Shown: in pieces, positions 54,533 to 63,497 of the stretch | How positions within the stretch are numbered: position 1 is the stretch's first letter | How the letters are laid out: each line of letters starts with the position of its first letter | Assembly: GCF_016735595.1 (NCBI RefSeq) | Contig: NZ_JAERRB010000003.1 | Coordinates: 485,401-549,400 of the forward strand | Reading direction: 5' to 3' | Source of the DNA: Chryseolinea lacunae | GTDB taxonomy: Bacteria; Bacteroidota; Bacteroidia; Cytophagales; Cyclobacteriaceae | DNA: 64,000 nt | Position numbers and translations under genes: made by a program | The notes under the pieces: generated by a model | The model's input: only the letters and a program-made list of their open reading frames with translations | What the model was told of the DNA's origin: nothing | The model's database searches: none

Positions 54533-56533
54533 CTAATTCCCATCTGTTTTGAAGTATTTGTCTTCGTCAAAGCCGTCTTCGGTCTCAAGCGTTTTGGGAA
54601 TCGCGCTTATGCCCAGGATTTTGAATTCTGTTCTCCGGTTCTTTTGCCTACCCACCGGGTTGTCGGTTCCGTCGGGATTGGTGTTGCGAGCAATGGGCTT
54701 TGATTCGCCATAACCTTTGGCCACAATGCGGTCGGGAGAAATGCCGTGCTGGATGATATACTGCACGGCAGCGTTGGCGCGTCGTTGCGACAGGTCAAGG
54801 TTATACGATTCCGTATCCACACTGTCGGTGTGCGATCCAAGCTCGATCTTGATTTCCGGATTGTCTATAAGCAACTGCACAAGGTTGTTAAGTTCCTTCG
54901 CGGCGTCTTCACGAATCTCCCAGCGGGCAAAATTGTAATAGATATTTTCCAGCGGGAAGATTTTGTTGATCTCGATCTTGTCGAGCACCACAATAGTGTC
55001 GAGCGTGATCGTGGTCAGCAATTCTTTCAGAGTGGTCACATCAACCGATTTGCCTTTAGTGGTGTAGCCTTCGCGTTTCATCAGGTAGCCGTCGGTTTGC
55101 CCCATAAGCGTGTAGTCTTCATTCTCATACACTCTGAACAGAAACTTTCCGTCATTACCCGTCACAAAGTCTTGCATGATCTCGCCTTTGCCGTCGAGCA
55201 GCGAAACTTTGGTGTTGGGCAGGAGCACCAGTTGGTCTTCCTTGTCTTTGGTGTAGGTGATGCCTTGCAGATAGTAGTTTACCACCTTCAGGTTGGGATC
55301 TTCATTAATAAACGTATAGATGTCATCATCACCCTTGCCACCCTCACGGTTGGAAGTGTAGAAGCCGCGGTCGGGGCGGAACAGGAAAAGTCCGAAGTCG
55401 TCGCCGGTGGAGTTCATGGGCTGGCCCAGGTTCTCGATGGTGTTTTTTCCATTCAAACGTTTCACCACAAAAAGGTCGAGACCGCCATAGCCGGGATGTC
55501 CGTCGGACGAAAAATACAATTTCATGTCTTCGGCTACATAGGGGAAAAGCTCGTTGCCGGGGGTGTTGATTTCCGGGCCGAGGTTGCGGGGCTTCGAGAA
55601 CCTGCCGCGTGAGTCCATCTGCGCGGAGTAGATATCATCGCCTCCATAGCCACCCTTGCGGTTTGACGAGAAATACAGTGTGCGGCCGTCGGGGCTAAAT
55701 GCCGGCGATGAATCCCACGCGTTGGGCTGGTTGATGTTGATCATGACCGGCTCGCTCCACACGTTGTTTCTGAACCGGGAGATGTAGAGGTCCACATCTT
55801 CTGTGCCTTTGCGTTTGCCGCTGTTTCCTTTGGCAAACACCATGGTCTTGCCGTCGGGCGAAAACGTGATGCAGCCGTCGTTGATGCTTTCGGAGTTTAT
55901 GCCGGCCGGCATGGGCGCAACGGTGGCGATATCCACATTGGCGCCACGGCTGGTCACTTTATAGATGTCTGTGAATGGCGTGCCGGTGGCTTCATAGATC
56001 CGGTCTTTGCCGCGCGAGGAGGTGAAATACAATTCGTTGTTCAGAAACACGGGCGAATATTCGCTTGAGGGCGTGTTGATCAACTCCAGATTTTTGATTT
56101 TGTAGAAGTTCGTTTTTGCCTCCAGCTTTTCGATGTAGCTGATGCCGTCAACCTGGGCCTTGGCGCGATCTTTCAAGCCGGGAATGGTCGTTTCGTTGGC
56201 CAGGGTGCTCATCACCTGTTTGGCTTCGGCATATTTTCCGTTGGCCTTCAGGGCTTCGGCATAATAGAATTGAACGCTGTCTTTGTCAATGCCCTTGCCA
56301 CCGGCCTTGGCATAGTAGGCTTCGGCGTCTTTGATGCGATTGGACTGGCGGAACGATTCGGCCACGAAATAGTTGGCCTTTCCGTTGTTAGGGTTCTTGG
56401 CAAGAATCTTTTTATAGAGGTCGATAGAAGTCTGAAACTTTTCGTAGAGAAAAGCCTTCTTCGCTTTCTTTTCAATGCTGCAGGCCGTCAGCAGCAAAAC
56501 AGCAACCGTCCATAGTAAAAATCTTAACCTCAT
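54533..56533 (-). CDS. OmpA-family protein with TPR and PD40 domains
   Basis: A 666-residue envelope protein: signal peptide ending in a lipobox-like LLLTAC (Cys near residue 18), TPR-like repeats (about 35-130, KAKKAFLYEKFQTSIDLYK), PD40 propeller (about 170-390, e.g. FSPDGRTLYFSSNRKGG), a carboxypeptidase-like region (400-520), and an OmpA peptidoglycan-binding domain with GSHTDSVDTESYNLDLSQRR (555-640). This architecture is typical of Bacteroidota and is related to gliding/type IX secretion protein SprE/PorE. The exact role cannot be told. Confidence 0.9.
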   Translation of the reverse strand: MRLRFLLWTVAVLLLTACSIEKKAKKAFLYEKFQTSIDLYKKILAKNPNNGKANYFVAESFRQSNRIKDAEAYYAKAGGKGIDKDSVQFYYAEALKANGKYAEAKQVMSTLANETTIPGLKDRAKAQVDGISYIEKLEAKTNFYKIKNLELINTPSSEYSPVFLNNELYFTSSRGKDRIYEATGTPFTDIYKVTSRGANVDIATVAPMPAGINSESINDGCITFSPDGKTMVFAKGNSGKRKGTEDVDLYISRFRNNVWSEPVMININQPNAWDSSPAFSPDGRTLYFSSNRKGGYGGDDIYSAQMDSRGRFSKPRNLGPEINTPGNELFPYVAEDMKLYFSSDGHPGYGGLDLFVVKRLNGKNTIENLGQPMNSTGDDFGLFLFRPDRGFYTSNREGGKGDDDIYTFINEDPNLKVVNYYLQGITYTKDKEDQLVLLPNTKVSLLDGKGEIMQDFVTGNDGKFLFRVYENEDYTLMGQTDGYLMKREGYTTKGKSVDVTTLKELLTTITLDTIVVLDKIEINKIFPLENIYYNFARWEIREDAAKELNNLVQLLIDNPEIKIELGSHTDSVDTESYNLDLSQRRANAAVQYIIQHGISPDRIVAKGYGESKPIARNTNPDGTDNPVGRQKNRRTEFKILGISAIPKTLETEDGFDEDKYFKTDGN

Positions 56534-56576
56534 AACTGTTTTTAAAAATCTGGAATAAAGCTACGAAATATCCCGT

Positions 56577-57080
56577 TTAGCCCGATATGGTTTCCTTTGG
56601 TAAATAGCGTTTCAGCCACGATGACCCTGCCGGGGTGAGCCACTGCGACGACAGGTTTCCTTTTTTGTCAACCAGCGTGTTGAAGAAAAGCGTCTCGGCT
56701 GTCCACAATCCTTCTTCAAATTTGCGTTTCAAATCTCCGAGGGGGATCGTCACCACCTCGTCGTGGATGCGGAAGGCCACCTGCGCGCGGTCAAAGAAAT
56801 CGGCATTCAATTGTTCACCCAGTGCTTTCAGCGTGCGCACCGATCCGTCGATCGAGCAACCGCTCGCGGCGTTGTAGCCCTCGTCGGCAGCCAGCAAAAC
56901 AAACCGGTTGTCAACAATGTCGAACGAGGCTTTCATGGGCTCACCATGCACCAGCCATTGCTCAGTAAACGCACGGAGGGCTTCGGAAAGTATTTCAATT
57001 TCGGTGCTGCTGAATTTTTTATTGGAAGTATAAATCCAGAGCCGTGAATGGTCGGGGAGAGTTTGGAAAGGTACGAACAT
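56577..57080 (-). CDS. Conserved hypothetical (often labelled ABC transporter ATPase)
   Basis: A 167-residue soluble protein beginning MFVPFQTLPDHSRLWIY. It has no Walker motif; related Bacteroidota proteins are commonly labelled ABC transporter ATPase, which the sequence does not support. It lies 13 bases downstream of the iron-sulfur protein gene and is probably part of that transcript. Function unknown. Confidence 0.7.
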   Translation of the reverse strand: MFVPFQTLPDHSRLWIYTSNKKFSSTEIEILSEALRAFTEQWLVHGEPMKASFDIVDNRFVLLAADEGYNAASGCSIDGSVRTLKALGEQLNADFFDRAQVAFRIHDEVVTIPLGDLKRKFEEGLWTAETLFFNTLVDKKGNLSSQWLTPAGSSWLKRYLPKETISG

Positions 57081-57093
57081 GGCACTATCGTTT

Positions 57094-57894
57094 TCAGCTT
57101 AAACCTTGCGCTTCGGCAATAAGTTCGGCGAGATCTTTCACCTGAACGTCGGCCTCGCGCTCTTTATTTTTCACGCCGTCGCTCATCATGGTCATGCAAA
57201 ACGGGCAGGCCACGGCAATGGTGGTGGCCCCGGTGGCCAGCGCCTCTTCGGTGCGCTCTACGTTGATGTCTTTGGTTCCTTTCTCAGGTTCCTTAAACAT
57301 CTGTCCGCCCCCTGCGCCACAGCACAGACCCGTGGTGCGGCAGCGTTTCATTTCCACCAGGTCGGCGTCGAGGGCTTCGAGCACGGCACGGGGTGCTTCA
57401 TACACGTTGTTGGCGCGACCCAGATAACACGAGTCGTGATAGGTGATTTTTTTTCCTTTGAACGAACCGCCTTCCTTCAGCGTGATGCGACCTTCGCCGA
57501 TCAGGGTTTGCAGGAACGTGGAATGGTGGATCACCTCATAGGTGCCGCCCAGTTCGGGATATTCATTTTTGATGGTGTTGAAACAATGCGGGCAGGCCGT
57601 CACCACTTTTTTCACGCCATAGCCATTCAACACCTGGATGTTGCTCATGGCCTGCATCTGAAAAAGAAATTCGTTGCCGGCCCGGCGCGCCGGATCGCCC
57701 GTGCAGGTTTCTTCGGTGCCCAGCACGGCAAACTTCACGTTCACCGTGTTCAGTATTTTAACAAAGGCTTTTGTCACGCGCTTGTAGCGTTCGTCGAAAG
57801 AGCCGGCGCAACCCACCCAAAAAAGAACTTCCGGAGTTTCTCCTTTGGAGGCCAGTTCGGCCAGCGTGGGAACGGAATAGGAAACGTCTGACAT
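57094..57894 (-). CDS. CCG-domain iron-sulfur protein (HdrB/LutA-like)
   Basis: A 266-residue protein with two CCG-like regions: the second has CRTTGLCCGAGGGQ and CPHCFNTIKNEY, binding a [4Fe-4S] or noncanonical cluster; the first (WVGCAGSFDERY) is partly degenerate. It resembles the cysteine-rich subunits of heterodisulfide reductase, GlpC and LutA. It begins 21 bases after the larger iron-sulfur gene, so the two form one complex by inference. The electron donor and acceptor are unknown. Confidence 0.87.
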   Translation of the reverse strand: MSDVSYSVPTLAELASKGETPEVLFWVGCAGSFDERYKRVTKAFVKILNTVNVKFAVLGTEETCTGDPARRAGNEFLFQMQAMSNIQVLNGYGVKKVVTACPHCFNTIKNEYPELGGTYEVIHHSTFLQTLIGEGRITLKEGGSFKGKKITYHDSCYLGRANNVYEAPRAVLEALDADLVEMKRCRTTGLCCGAGGGQMFKEPEKGTKDINVERTEEALATGATTIAVACPFCMTMMSDGVKNKEREADVQVKDLAELIAEAQGLS

Positions 57895-57915
57895 GCCCGT
57901 ATAAAGTTTTCGTAC

Positions 57916-59235
57916 TTATTTCTTCAATTCGTTGGCCCAGTTGAAGCGATCGCTGGGAGAGAATTTCCAGGGTGCAAAGCTGGTTTCGATGTTCTGAAAC
58001 ATGGCGTTCCACGACGGTGGCGATCCCGATTCTTCCATGGCTACATAGCGCTTCAGTTCCAGAATTATTTCAAGCGGGTTAATCATTACCGGGCAGGCCT
58101 CCACGCAGGCGTTGCAGCTGGTGCAGGCGTTGATTTCTTCTTTGGTGATGTAGTTGCCCAGCAATGTTTTGCCATCGCCCAACCCAGGGCCACCGGCCTG
58201 CAGGCTCTTGCCCACTTCTTCCATGCGGTCGCGGGTGTCCATCATGATTTTGCGGGGCGAAAGTTTTTTGCCGGTCAGGTTGGCCGGGCATTCCGACGTG
58301 CAGCGGCCACACTCGGTGCAGCTGTAAGCGGCCAGCAGATTGTTCCAGGCCAGGTCGTTCACATCTTTGGCGCCAAACCGCCCGGGTTCAGCGGGTGGCG
58401 TGGTGGCAGCAGGTGCTTCGGCAAGGCCCAGCATCATCTTCACTTCGTTGGTCACCACGGGCATGTTTTGGATATGGCCCTTGGCCTCCACGTTGGCAAA
58501 GTAGGTGTTGGGAAAAGCCAGGAAAATGTGGAGGTGTTTGGAGTAGGTCACATACACGGCAAAGCCAAGAATGCCGATGATGTGGAACCACCAGGCTACA
58601 CGCTCCAGCACAATGAGCACTGTGGTGTCGGTGTTGACCAGCAGGGGCACAAGGTATGAGCTGAAGAACAGCGTGCCGGTGTTGTGATAGTGTTCGGGCA
58701 GTTGGCCTTGCAACACGCGGTCGGCGGCGTTCATGGTGAAGATGGCCATCATCAGCACAATTTCTGTGGTGAGAATGAGGTTGGCGTCCAGCCTGGGCCA
58801 GGCGGTCATCTCGGCCGACCAGAAGCGTTTTATTTTTAATACGTTGCGGCGGATCAGCATGATGGCGCAGGCGAGCAGCACGGCCATGGCCAGAAACTCG
58901 AACAGGTTCATCAGCACGGGATAGAGATTTCCCAGGATCGGCGCAAATATCCGGTGGGTGCCGGCCACGCCATCGATCACAAATTCGAGCACTTCCAGAT
59001 TGATGATCAGAAAACCGATATAAATAAAGAAGTGGAGAAATGCAGGGATAAATCTTTTAAACATTTTCTTTTGGCCAAACGCCACCAGCAACATGTTGCG
59101 CAGGCGAACGTTGGCATGATCCTTAATTTCTTTGGCTTTGCCCAGGTTGATATTGGCCCGGATGGCCAAAAAGCGTTTCCGGATGAAGTACCCGGCAATG
59201 CCCAATGTGATTACAAAAAGGATTTGCTGAATCAT
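57916..59235 (-). CDS. Membrane iron-sulfur protein (HdrE/HdrC-like fusion)
   Basis: A 439-residue protein with six or so hydrophobic segments in residues 1-260 and a C-terminal ferredoxin-like module with two [4Fe-4S] motifs, CTECGRCTSECP and CTSCNACVEACP. The membrane part contains conserved histidines and may bind heme, as in nitrate-reductase gamma/HdrE proteins. Together with the downstream CCG protein it probably transfers electrons between the quinone pool and a soluble partner; this is inference. It is divergent from the tRNA gene. Confidence 0.87.
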   Translation of the reverse strand: MIQQILFVITLGIAGYFIRKRFLAIRANINLGKAKEIKDHANVRLRNMLLVAFGQKKMFKRFIPAFLHFFIYIGFLIINLEVLEFVIDGVAGTHRIFAPILGNLYPVLMNLFEFLAMAVLLACAIMLIRRNVLKIKRFWSAEMTAWPRLDANLILTTEIVLMMAIFTMNAADRVLQGQLPEHYHNTGTLFFSSYLVPLLVNTDTTVLIVLERVAWWFHIIGILGFAVYVTYSKHLHIFLAFPNTYFANVEAKGHIQNMPVVTNEVKMMLGLAEAPAATTPPAEPGRFGAKDVNDLAWNNLLAAYSCTECGRCTSECPANLTGKKLSPRKIMMDTRDRMEEVGKSLQAGGPGLGDGKTLLGNYITKEEINACTSCNACVEACPVMINPLEIILELKRYVAMEESGSPPSWNAMFQNIETSFAPWKFSPSDRFNWANELKK

Positions 59236-59294
59236 AATCCGATTTAAACTGTAAAAACTTATCCTGCAATCGGTAGTTAATAAATCGTGTTCCT

Positions 59295-59326
59295 TTTTGG
59301 ATGCAAACTAAAAATACATACTTTTG
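59295..59326 (+). promoter_or_regulatory. Promoter TTTTTG-N19-TACTTTTG for tRNA-Phe
   Basis: TTTTTG ending at 59299 and TACTTTTG at 59319-59326, separated by 19 bases, match the consensus at both boxes. Transcription should begin near 59332, 8 bases before the mature tRNA. Confidence 0.7.
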
Positions 59327-59339
59327 TGCCTCATTTTTA

Positions 59340-59412
59340 GGTGATGTAGCTCAGTTGGTAGAGCAAAGGACTGAAAATCCTTGTGTCGGGGGTTCAATTC
59401 CCTCCATCACCA
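59340..59412 (+). tRNA. tRNA-Phe (GAA)
   Basis: A 73-nucleotide cloverleaf: acceptor GGTGATG pairs with CATCACC, D-arm TAGCTCAGTTGGTAGAGC, anticodon loop CTGAAAA with anticodon GAA, T-loop GGTTCAATTCC, discriminator A. The 3' CCA is not encoded and must be added after transcription. It is a single tRNA with its own promoter and terminator. Confidence 0.97.
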
Positions 59413-59417
59413 CAGAT

Positions 59418-59446
59418 AAAAGCCTCCTGTCCGGAGGCTTTTTCTT
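59418..59446 (+). terminator. Terminator of tRNA-Phe
   Basis: AAAAGCCTCC, 5-base loop, GGAGGCTTTT, followed by TTCTTTTTT. It lies 6 bases after the tRNA. Confidence 0.85.
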
Positions 59447-59535
59447 TTTTCTCGGTGCGCTCGTGCCATTTTTAGTTATTTTTAGTGATGAAAGTACCAC
59501 CCTCGGGCGTGAGGGTATTTTAACTTCCTATTGGA

Positions 59536-60915
59536 ATGGGTCCGCTTAACCTCTTTGAAGACCACACCCGTTTGCTCTACATCTATCTGGCCGAAGTAAT
59601 CCTTGGTCTGATCTTCTATTTTATTTTCAGACATTTTGGCAAGCTGGCACGTCGCCGCTTTCTTTTCACCTGGGCACTCAGCTGGATGGCCTTCACCATC
59701 TATATCGGAAGCTCGGGCGTGATCGCCGTGTTTATGGACGTGAATGGATCGCTCATTCGAAAGGCGGTGAGCGTGGTGGCCCAGCTTTCGTGCTTCCTGC
59801 AGATCATCTTGATTTTGCGCGGCACCTATGAACTGGTGTATGAACGCGCGTTTCCCCGCCGCCGCTTCAACATGATCCTTATTGCGTCGGCGGTGCTGGC
59901 GTTTTTTTCGGTGGTGGCGTTTAGCCAATCGGGCCCGTTCTCTTATTATCTGCTGAGCTTTGGGAGCCGCGCCATCATTACCGGCATCGGGTTTTTGCTG
60001 GCAGGCATGGTGGTGTGGACGAACAAGAAATTTTCGAAGGGGTTTGGTCAGCAATTGTTGAGTAGCTCGCTCATCATCTTCAGCGCCTACCAGCTTTATT
60101 ATTTCACCATCAAGCTTTTTAATGTGCTCGGCATCAAAGTGAATGCGCTCGATCTTTTTGGAGCCGTCGATCTGCTGCTCATTTCGCTGATGGGCATGAG
60201 CATGGTGATGTGGTTTCTGGAAGACGAACGCGAAAACCTGAACCGCGAGAACAAGGAGCTCGACAGTTTTTTGTCGAGCACATCGCACGATTTGCGCACG
60301 CCCATCGCATCTATTCTGGGACTTACCTATCTGGGCAAAATAGAATTGCAGGAAGAAAAGGCGCGTTCGTTCATGGACATGATTGAAGAGCGCATCAAGA
60401 AGCTTGACCTGGTGATGGGCGACATCCTCAGCTTGTCGCGCAGCAAGAAAATAGATTTGAAAGTGGAAGAGCTTGATCTGACAAGGCTGCTCGACGACAC
60501 CATTGCCGACATCCGTTTCAACAAGGGAGCATCGGCCATTTCGCTGGACTATAACTACGAGGGCAACCACGTGTTCAAGTCTGACTATAATCAGATGAAA
60601 ATTATTCTGAACAACCTCATGGCCAACGCCGTGAAATATCACAACCTCGAACAGCCCAATCCATTCATACGCGTCACCTTTAAACGCGCAAAACAAGTGG
60701 TGGAGATTTCCGTGGAAGACAACGGCAAGGGTATTGCCAAGGAAAACGTGCCGAAAATATTCGACATGTTCTATCGCGCTTCCAAAGACACCGAAGGCAC
60801 CGGCCTGGGCCTTTACATTGTGCAGGAAGCCCTGCGCAAAATTAAAGGCATCGTGCTGGTAGACTCCGAGCTTGGAAAGGGAAGTGTGTTTAAGATAATT
60901 CTGGAGAACGCCTGA
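59536..60915 (+). CDS. Membrane sensor histidine kinase
   Basis: A 459-residue kinase with about seven hydrophobic segments in residues 10-225. No large extracytoplasmic domain lies between them, so the membrane part itself may sense. A short coiled coil follows, then the HisKA domain with H251 in STSHDLRTPIA and HATPase_c with N-box NNLMANAVKYHN and G-box GTGLGLYIVQEAL. Signal and partner regulator are not known. An ACCCTC/GAGGGT hairpin (59500-59517) precedes the start. Confidence 0.9.
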   Translation: MGPLNLFEDHTRLLYIYLAEVILGLIFYFIFRHFGKLARRRFLFTWALSWMAFTIYIGSSGVIAVFMDVNGSLIRKAVSVVAQLSCFLQIILILRGTYELVYERAFPRRRFNMILIASAVLAFFSVVAFSQSGPFSYYLLSFGSRAIITGIGFLLAGMVVWTNKKFSKGFGQQLLSSSLIIFSAYQLYYFTIKLFNVLGIKVNALDLFGAVDLLLISLMGMSMVMWFLEDERENLNRENKELDSFLSSTSHDLRTPIASILGLTYLGKIELQEEKARSFMDMIEERIKKLDLVMGDILSLSRSKKIDLKVEELDLTRLLDDTIADIRFNKGASAISLDYNYEGNHVFKSDYNQMKIILNNLMANAVKYHNLEQPNPFIRVTFKRAKQVVEISVEDNGKGIAKENVPKIFDMFYRASKDTEGTGLGLYIVQEALRKIKGIVLVDSELGKGSVFKIILENA

Positions 60916-60922
60916 GCGAAGC

Positions 60923-62680
60923 CTATTTAAAGTGCTTCAGCAGGATGAGTTCCTCTTTGGTGAGGAAACGCCAGTCGCCGCGACTCAGGTCTTTCTTGTT
61001 GAGCCCTGCATACACCGAGCGGTCCAGTTTCACCACCTGATACTCCAGCGATTCGAAAATTCTTCTCACCACGCGGTTCCAGCCGATGTGAATTTCAAGA
61101 CCGATGGTTTTGCGGTCTTCCGAAACAATGGCCAGATCGTCTACCATGGCGCGGCCTTCTTCCAGCTTCACGCCGTCGAGTATGGCCTGCGCATCGTTTT
61201 TGGTGAGCGGTTTGTCGAGCTCCACTTTGTAAATCTTCTTCACATTGTAGGAGGGGTGCATCAGTTTGTCGGCCAGGTCGCCGTCGTTGGTGAGCAGCAG
61301 CAGACCCGTTGTGTTTCGGTCGAGACGGCCCACGGGATAGATGCGTTCTTTCACCTTGGCGCCAATGATGTGCATCACGGTGTTGCGTTCCTGCGGATCT
61401 GCGGTGGTGGTGAGAAAACCCTTCGGTTTGTTCATCAGGATGTAGACGGGTTTTTCGGCGCGCAGAACTTTGCTTTCGTGGCGCACTTCGTCGGTGGGGT
61501 TCACTTTGTAGCCCAGTTCCGTAATGGTTTTTCCATTCACGGAGATGAGGCCCATGGTGATCAGTTCGTCGGCTTCGCGTCGTGAGCAAACACCGCTGTT
61601 GGCGATGAATTTGTTGAGACGGATTTTGCCGGTTTGTGCCGGGGCAGCCACATCGTTTGTGTTGACTTTCTCGGCAGCTGCTGCTTTGGAAGCGGCGCCG
61701 CGGCGCACGATGTTTGCCTTGTCGAATTTTTCGAATGGACGATCGGCGCGTTCCGGGCGTGCTTCTTTGTCGGCACCGGCATCTTCACCTTTTCGGGTAT
61801 ACGTTCTTTTGAAGGGACGGCTCATGTTGCCGTCGTCAAATTTTTTGCGGAATGTTTTTTCTTCACCACCGTCGGCCGACGTTTTTTTGTCGAACGATTT
61901 CCGGGGACGTTCTTCGCGGTCGCCAAACGATTTTCTTACGGGTCTATCACCTTTGGCATCGCTGTCAAACTTCTTGTAAGGTCTGTCGCTCTTGCCTTCG
62001 CCATACGACTTCCGCACGGGTCTGTCGCCTTTGGCGTCGCCATCAAACTTCTTGTAGGGTCTGTCGCTTTTGCCTTCGCCATACGTTTTCCGTACAGGTC
62101 TGTCGCCTTTAGCGTCGCTATCAAATTTCTTATAGGGTCTGTCGCTTTTGCCTTCGCCATACGTTTTCCGTACGGGTCTGTCGCCTTTGGCATCGCCATC
62201 AAATTTCTTGTAGGGTCTGTCGCTCTTGCCTTCGCCATACGTTTTCCGCACAGGTCTGTCGCCTCTGGCATCGCTATCAAACTTCTTGTAAGGTCTGTCG
62301 CTTTTGCCTTCGCCAAACGATTTTTTAAAAGGGCGTTCTGTTTTTCCTTCGGCGTTAAATTTCTTGAACGGGCGCTCGCTGCGGCCTTCACCAGCATCTT
62401 TGCCAAACGACGATTTTCTCGGGCCTGAAGACGCCGAAAAGCTTTTCTTCTTGTAGGCAGGTTTGTCGTCGCGGTCTTTGCCAAAAGGCTTCGACGTGCG
62501 TTTTGAAGAAAATGAGGAGCTTGAATCGGAATCTTTGCGGAAAGATTTTCCGGCAGGCTTTCCTGCTTTCTTATAGGGCTTGTCGTCAGATTTGCGCGCA
62601 GAAGACTTGCCTCCTGGAGTGGTTCTGGATGATGAAGTCTTGCGACCTCTTGATGAACTGGAGGAATCAGATCTGGGCAT
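60923..62680 (-). CDS. RsuA/RluB-family rRNA pseudouridine synthase, long repeat tail
   Basis: A 585-residue protein. The C-terminal ~240 residues hold an S4 RNA-binding domain (KIRLNKFIANSGVCSRREAD) and a pseudouridine synthase domain with the catalytic Asp in GRLDRNTTGLLLL. The N-terminal ~340 residues are highly basic and low in complexity, including five tandem 26-residue units (122-251). Bacteroidota members often have such an extension, but the regular repeats are notable. The last 14 bases of scpB overlap its start. Confidence 0.92.
   Translation of the reverse strand: MPRSDSSSSSRGRKTSSSRTTPGGKSSARKSDDKPYKKAGKPAGKSFRKDSDSSSSFSSKRTSKPFGKDRDDKPAYKKKSFSASSGPRKSSFGKDAGEGRSERPFKKFNAEGKTERPFKKSFGEGKSDRPYKKFDSDARGDRPVRKTYGEGKSDRPYKKFDGDAKGDRPVRKTYGEGKSDRPYKKFDSDAKGDRPVRKTYGEGKSDRPYKKFDGDAKGDRPVRKSYGEGKSDRPYKKFDSDAKGDRPVRKSFGDREERPRKSFDKKTSADGGEEKTFRKKFDDGNMSRPFKRTYTRKGEDAGADKEARPERADRPFEKFDKANIVRRGAASKAAAAEKVNTNDVAAPAQTGKIRLNKFIANSGVCSRREADELITMGLISVNGKTITELGYKVNPTDEVRHESKVLRAEKPVYILMNKPKGFLTTTADPQERNTVMHIIGAKVKERIYPVGRLDRNTTGLLLLTNDGDLADKLMHPSYNVKKIYKVELDKPLTKNDAQAILDGVKLEEGRAMVDDLAIVSEDRKTIGLEIHIGWNRVVRRIFESLEYQVVKLDRSVYAGLNKKDLSRGDWRFLTKEELILLKHFK
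61928..62317 (-). repeat. Five tandem 78-bp coding repeats
   Basis: Within the pseudouridine synthase gene, five in-frame 78-bp units encode the 26-residue pattern GEGKSDRPYKKFD(S/G)DAKGDRPVRK plus one variable residue at each end. Ser and Gly alternate at one position over the five units (S, G, S, G, S), which suggests growth by duplication of a 156-bp pair. Near-identical DNA makes the copy number prone to change. Confidence 0.9.
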
Positions 62681-63404
62681 CGTTGTCGGTTTCGGGTTGG
62701 TCGGAGCCGGGCTCGGGTTGTGATTCGGAGCTGCTCTCGGGTTGTTCTAATGTTTCGGTTTCGGTGTGTGTCTCGGATTCGAACGATGCTTGCGTTTCGG
62801 ATTCGGCACGTCCCTCCAATTCAAACGCCGACGGTGCGTCGCTGATCTCGGGGTTTTCGCCAATGGTGTTCACCTCGTTGGCGAAGTCTTTTGGCACGGG
62901 CAGTTCATTGATGTCGTTGATGCCAAAATACTCCATGAACTTGGGCGTGGTGCCATAGAGCATGGGGCGGCCGATGGTGTCGGCCTTGCCGGTGATTTCG
63001 ATGAGGCTTTTATCCAGCAGTTTTTGAACGGCATAGTCGCAGTTCACACCGCGAATGTTTTCGATCTCTGTTTTTGAGATGGGCTGTTTGTAGGCAATGA
63101 TGGAAAGTGTTTCCATCGCCGAAGTAGACAACCGTTTTTTGGATTGCTGCTTCAGCATGATGCCGATGCTGGCCTGGTAGGCCGGCTTGGTCAGGAATTG
63201 ATAGCCGCCGCCGGCGCGGAAAAGCTGGAACGAAAACTCTTCGCCCAGAAATTTTTCCTCCAAACGTTGAATCGCGCCCATGATGTCTTCTTCCGGAACA
63301 TCGGCATTAAACATCTCGGAAAGACACGCTTTGATGTCGACCACTTTGATGGGCGACGGCGTGCAGAAAATGAGGGCTTCTATATGGTTTTGAAGAAAAT
63401 CCAC
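62667..63404 (-). CDS. scpB: Segregation and condensation protein ScpB
   Basis: A 245-residue winged-helix protein of the SMC-ScpAB chromosome condensation complex. The first ~165 residues form the two winged-helix domains (HIEALIFCTPSP start, ETLSIIAYKQPISKTEIENI, LLYGTTPKF-like motif as RPMLYGTTPKF). The last ~80 residues are acidic and low-complexity (ESETHTETETLEQPES). It begins at GTG. scpA is not in the window. Confidence 0.92.
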   Translation of the reverse strand: MDFLQNHIEALIFCTPSPIKVVDIKACLSEMFNADVPEEDIMGAIQRLEEKFLGEEFSFQLFRAGGGYQFLTKPAYQASIGIMLKQQSKKRLSTSAMETLSIIAYKQPISKTEIENIRGVNCDYAVQKLLDKSLIEITGKADTIGRPMLYGTTPKFMEYFGINDINELPVPKDFANEVNTIGENPEISDAPSAFELEGRAESETQASFESETHTETETLEQPESSSESQPEPGSDQPETDNDAQI

Positions 63405-63453
63405 GGGTAGTCGGCGGTTAATAAAGATACGCTAAAATTCCGGAAGTAAAGTT

Positions 63454-63483
63454 CCCTCGCCGGTGGGTCCACACCGGCGAGGG
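63454..63483 (-). terminator. Hairpin downstream of the DksA-like gene
   Basis: A perfect 12-bp GC-rich stem (CCCTCGCCGGTG/CACCGGCGAGGG) with a 6-base loop, about 15 bases after the stop codon at 63498. The tail AACTTTACTT is not a full U-tract. Confidence 0.7.
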
Positions 63484-63497
63484 CAAAGGGAAAGACG

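Noticed and set aside
54217-54588. Minus-strand frame of 123 codons between OmpA and the desaturase
   Set aside because: It overlaps the end of the OmpA gene in another frame, has no convincing start or family match, and crosses a terminator hairpin.
56577-57080. ABC transporter ATPase label for the 167-residue protein
   Set aside because: There is no Walker A, signature or Walker B motif and the protein is too short.
59482-60696. Minus-strand open frame (404 codons) opposite the histidine kinase
   Set aside because: Shadow of a complete histidine kinase; His/Gln-rich translation with no domain.
61928-62317. Regular repeats that might suggest a CRISPR array
   Set aside because: Period is 78 bp with no distinct spacers, all units are in frame and coding, and no cas genes are present.
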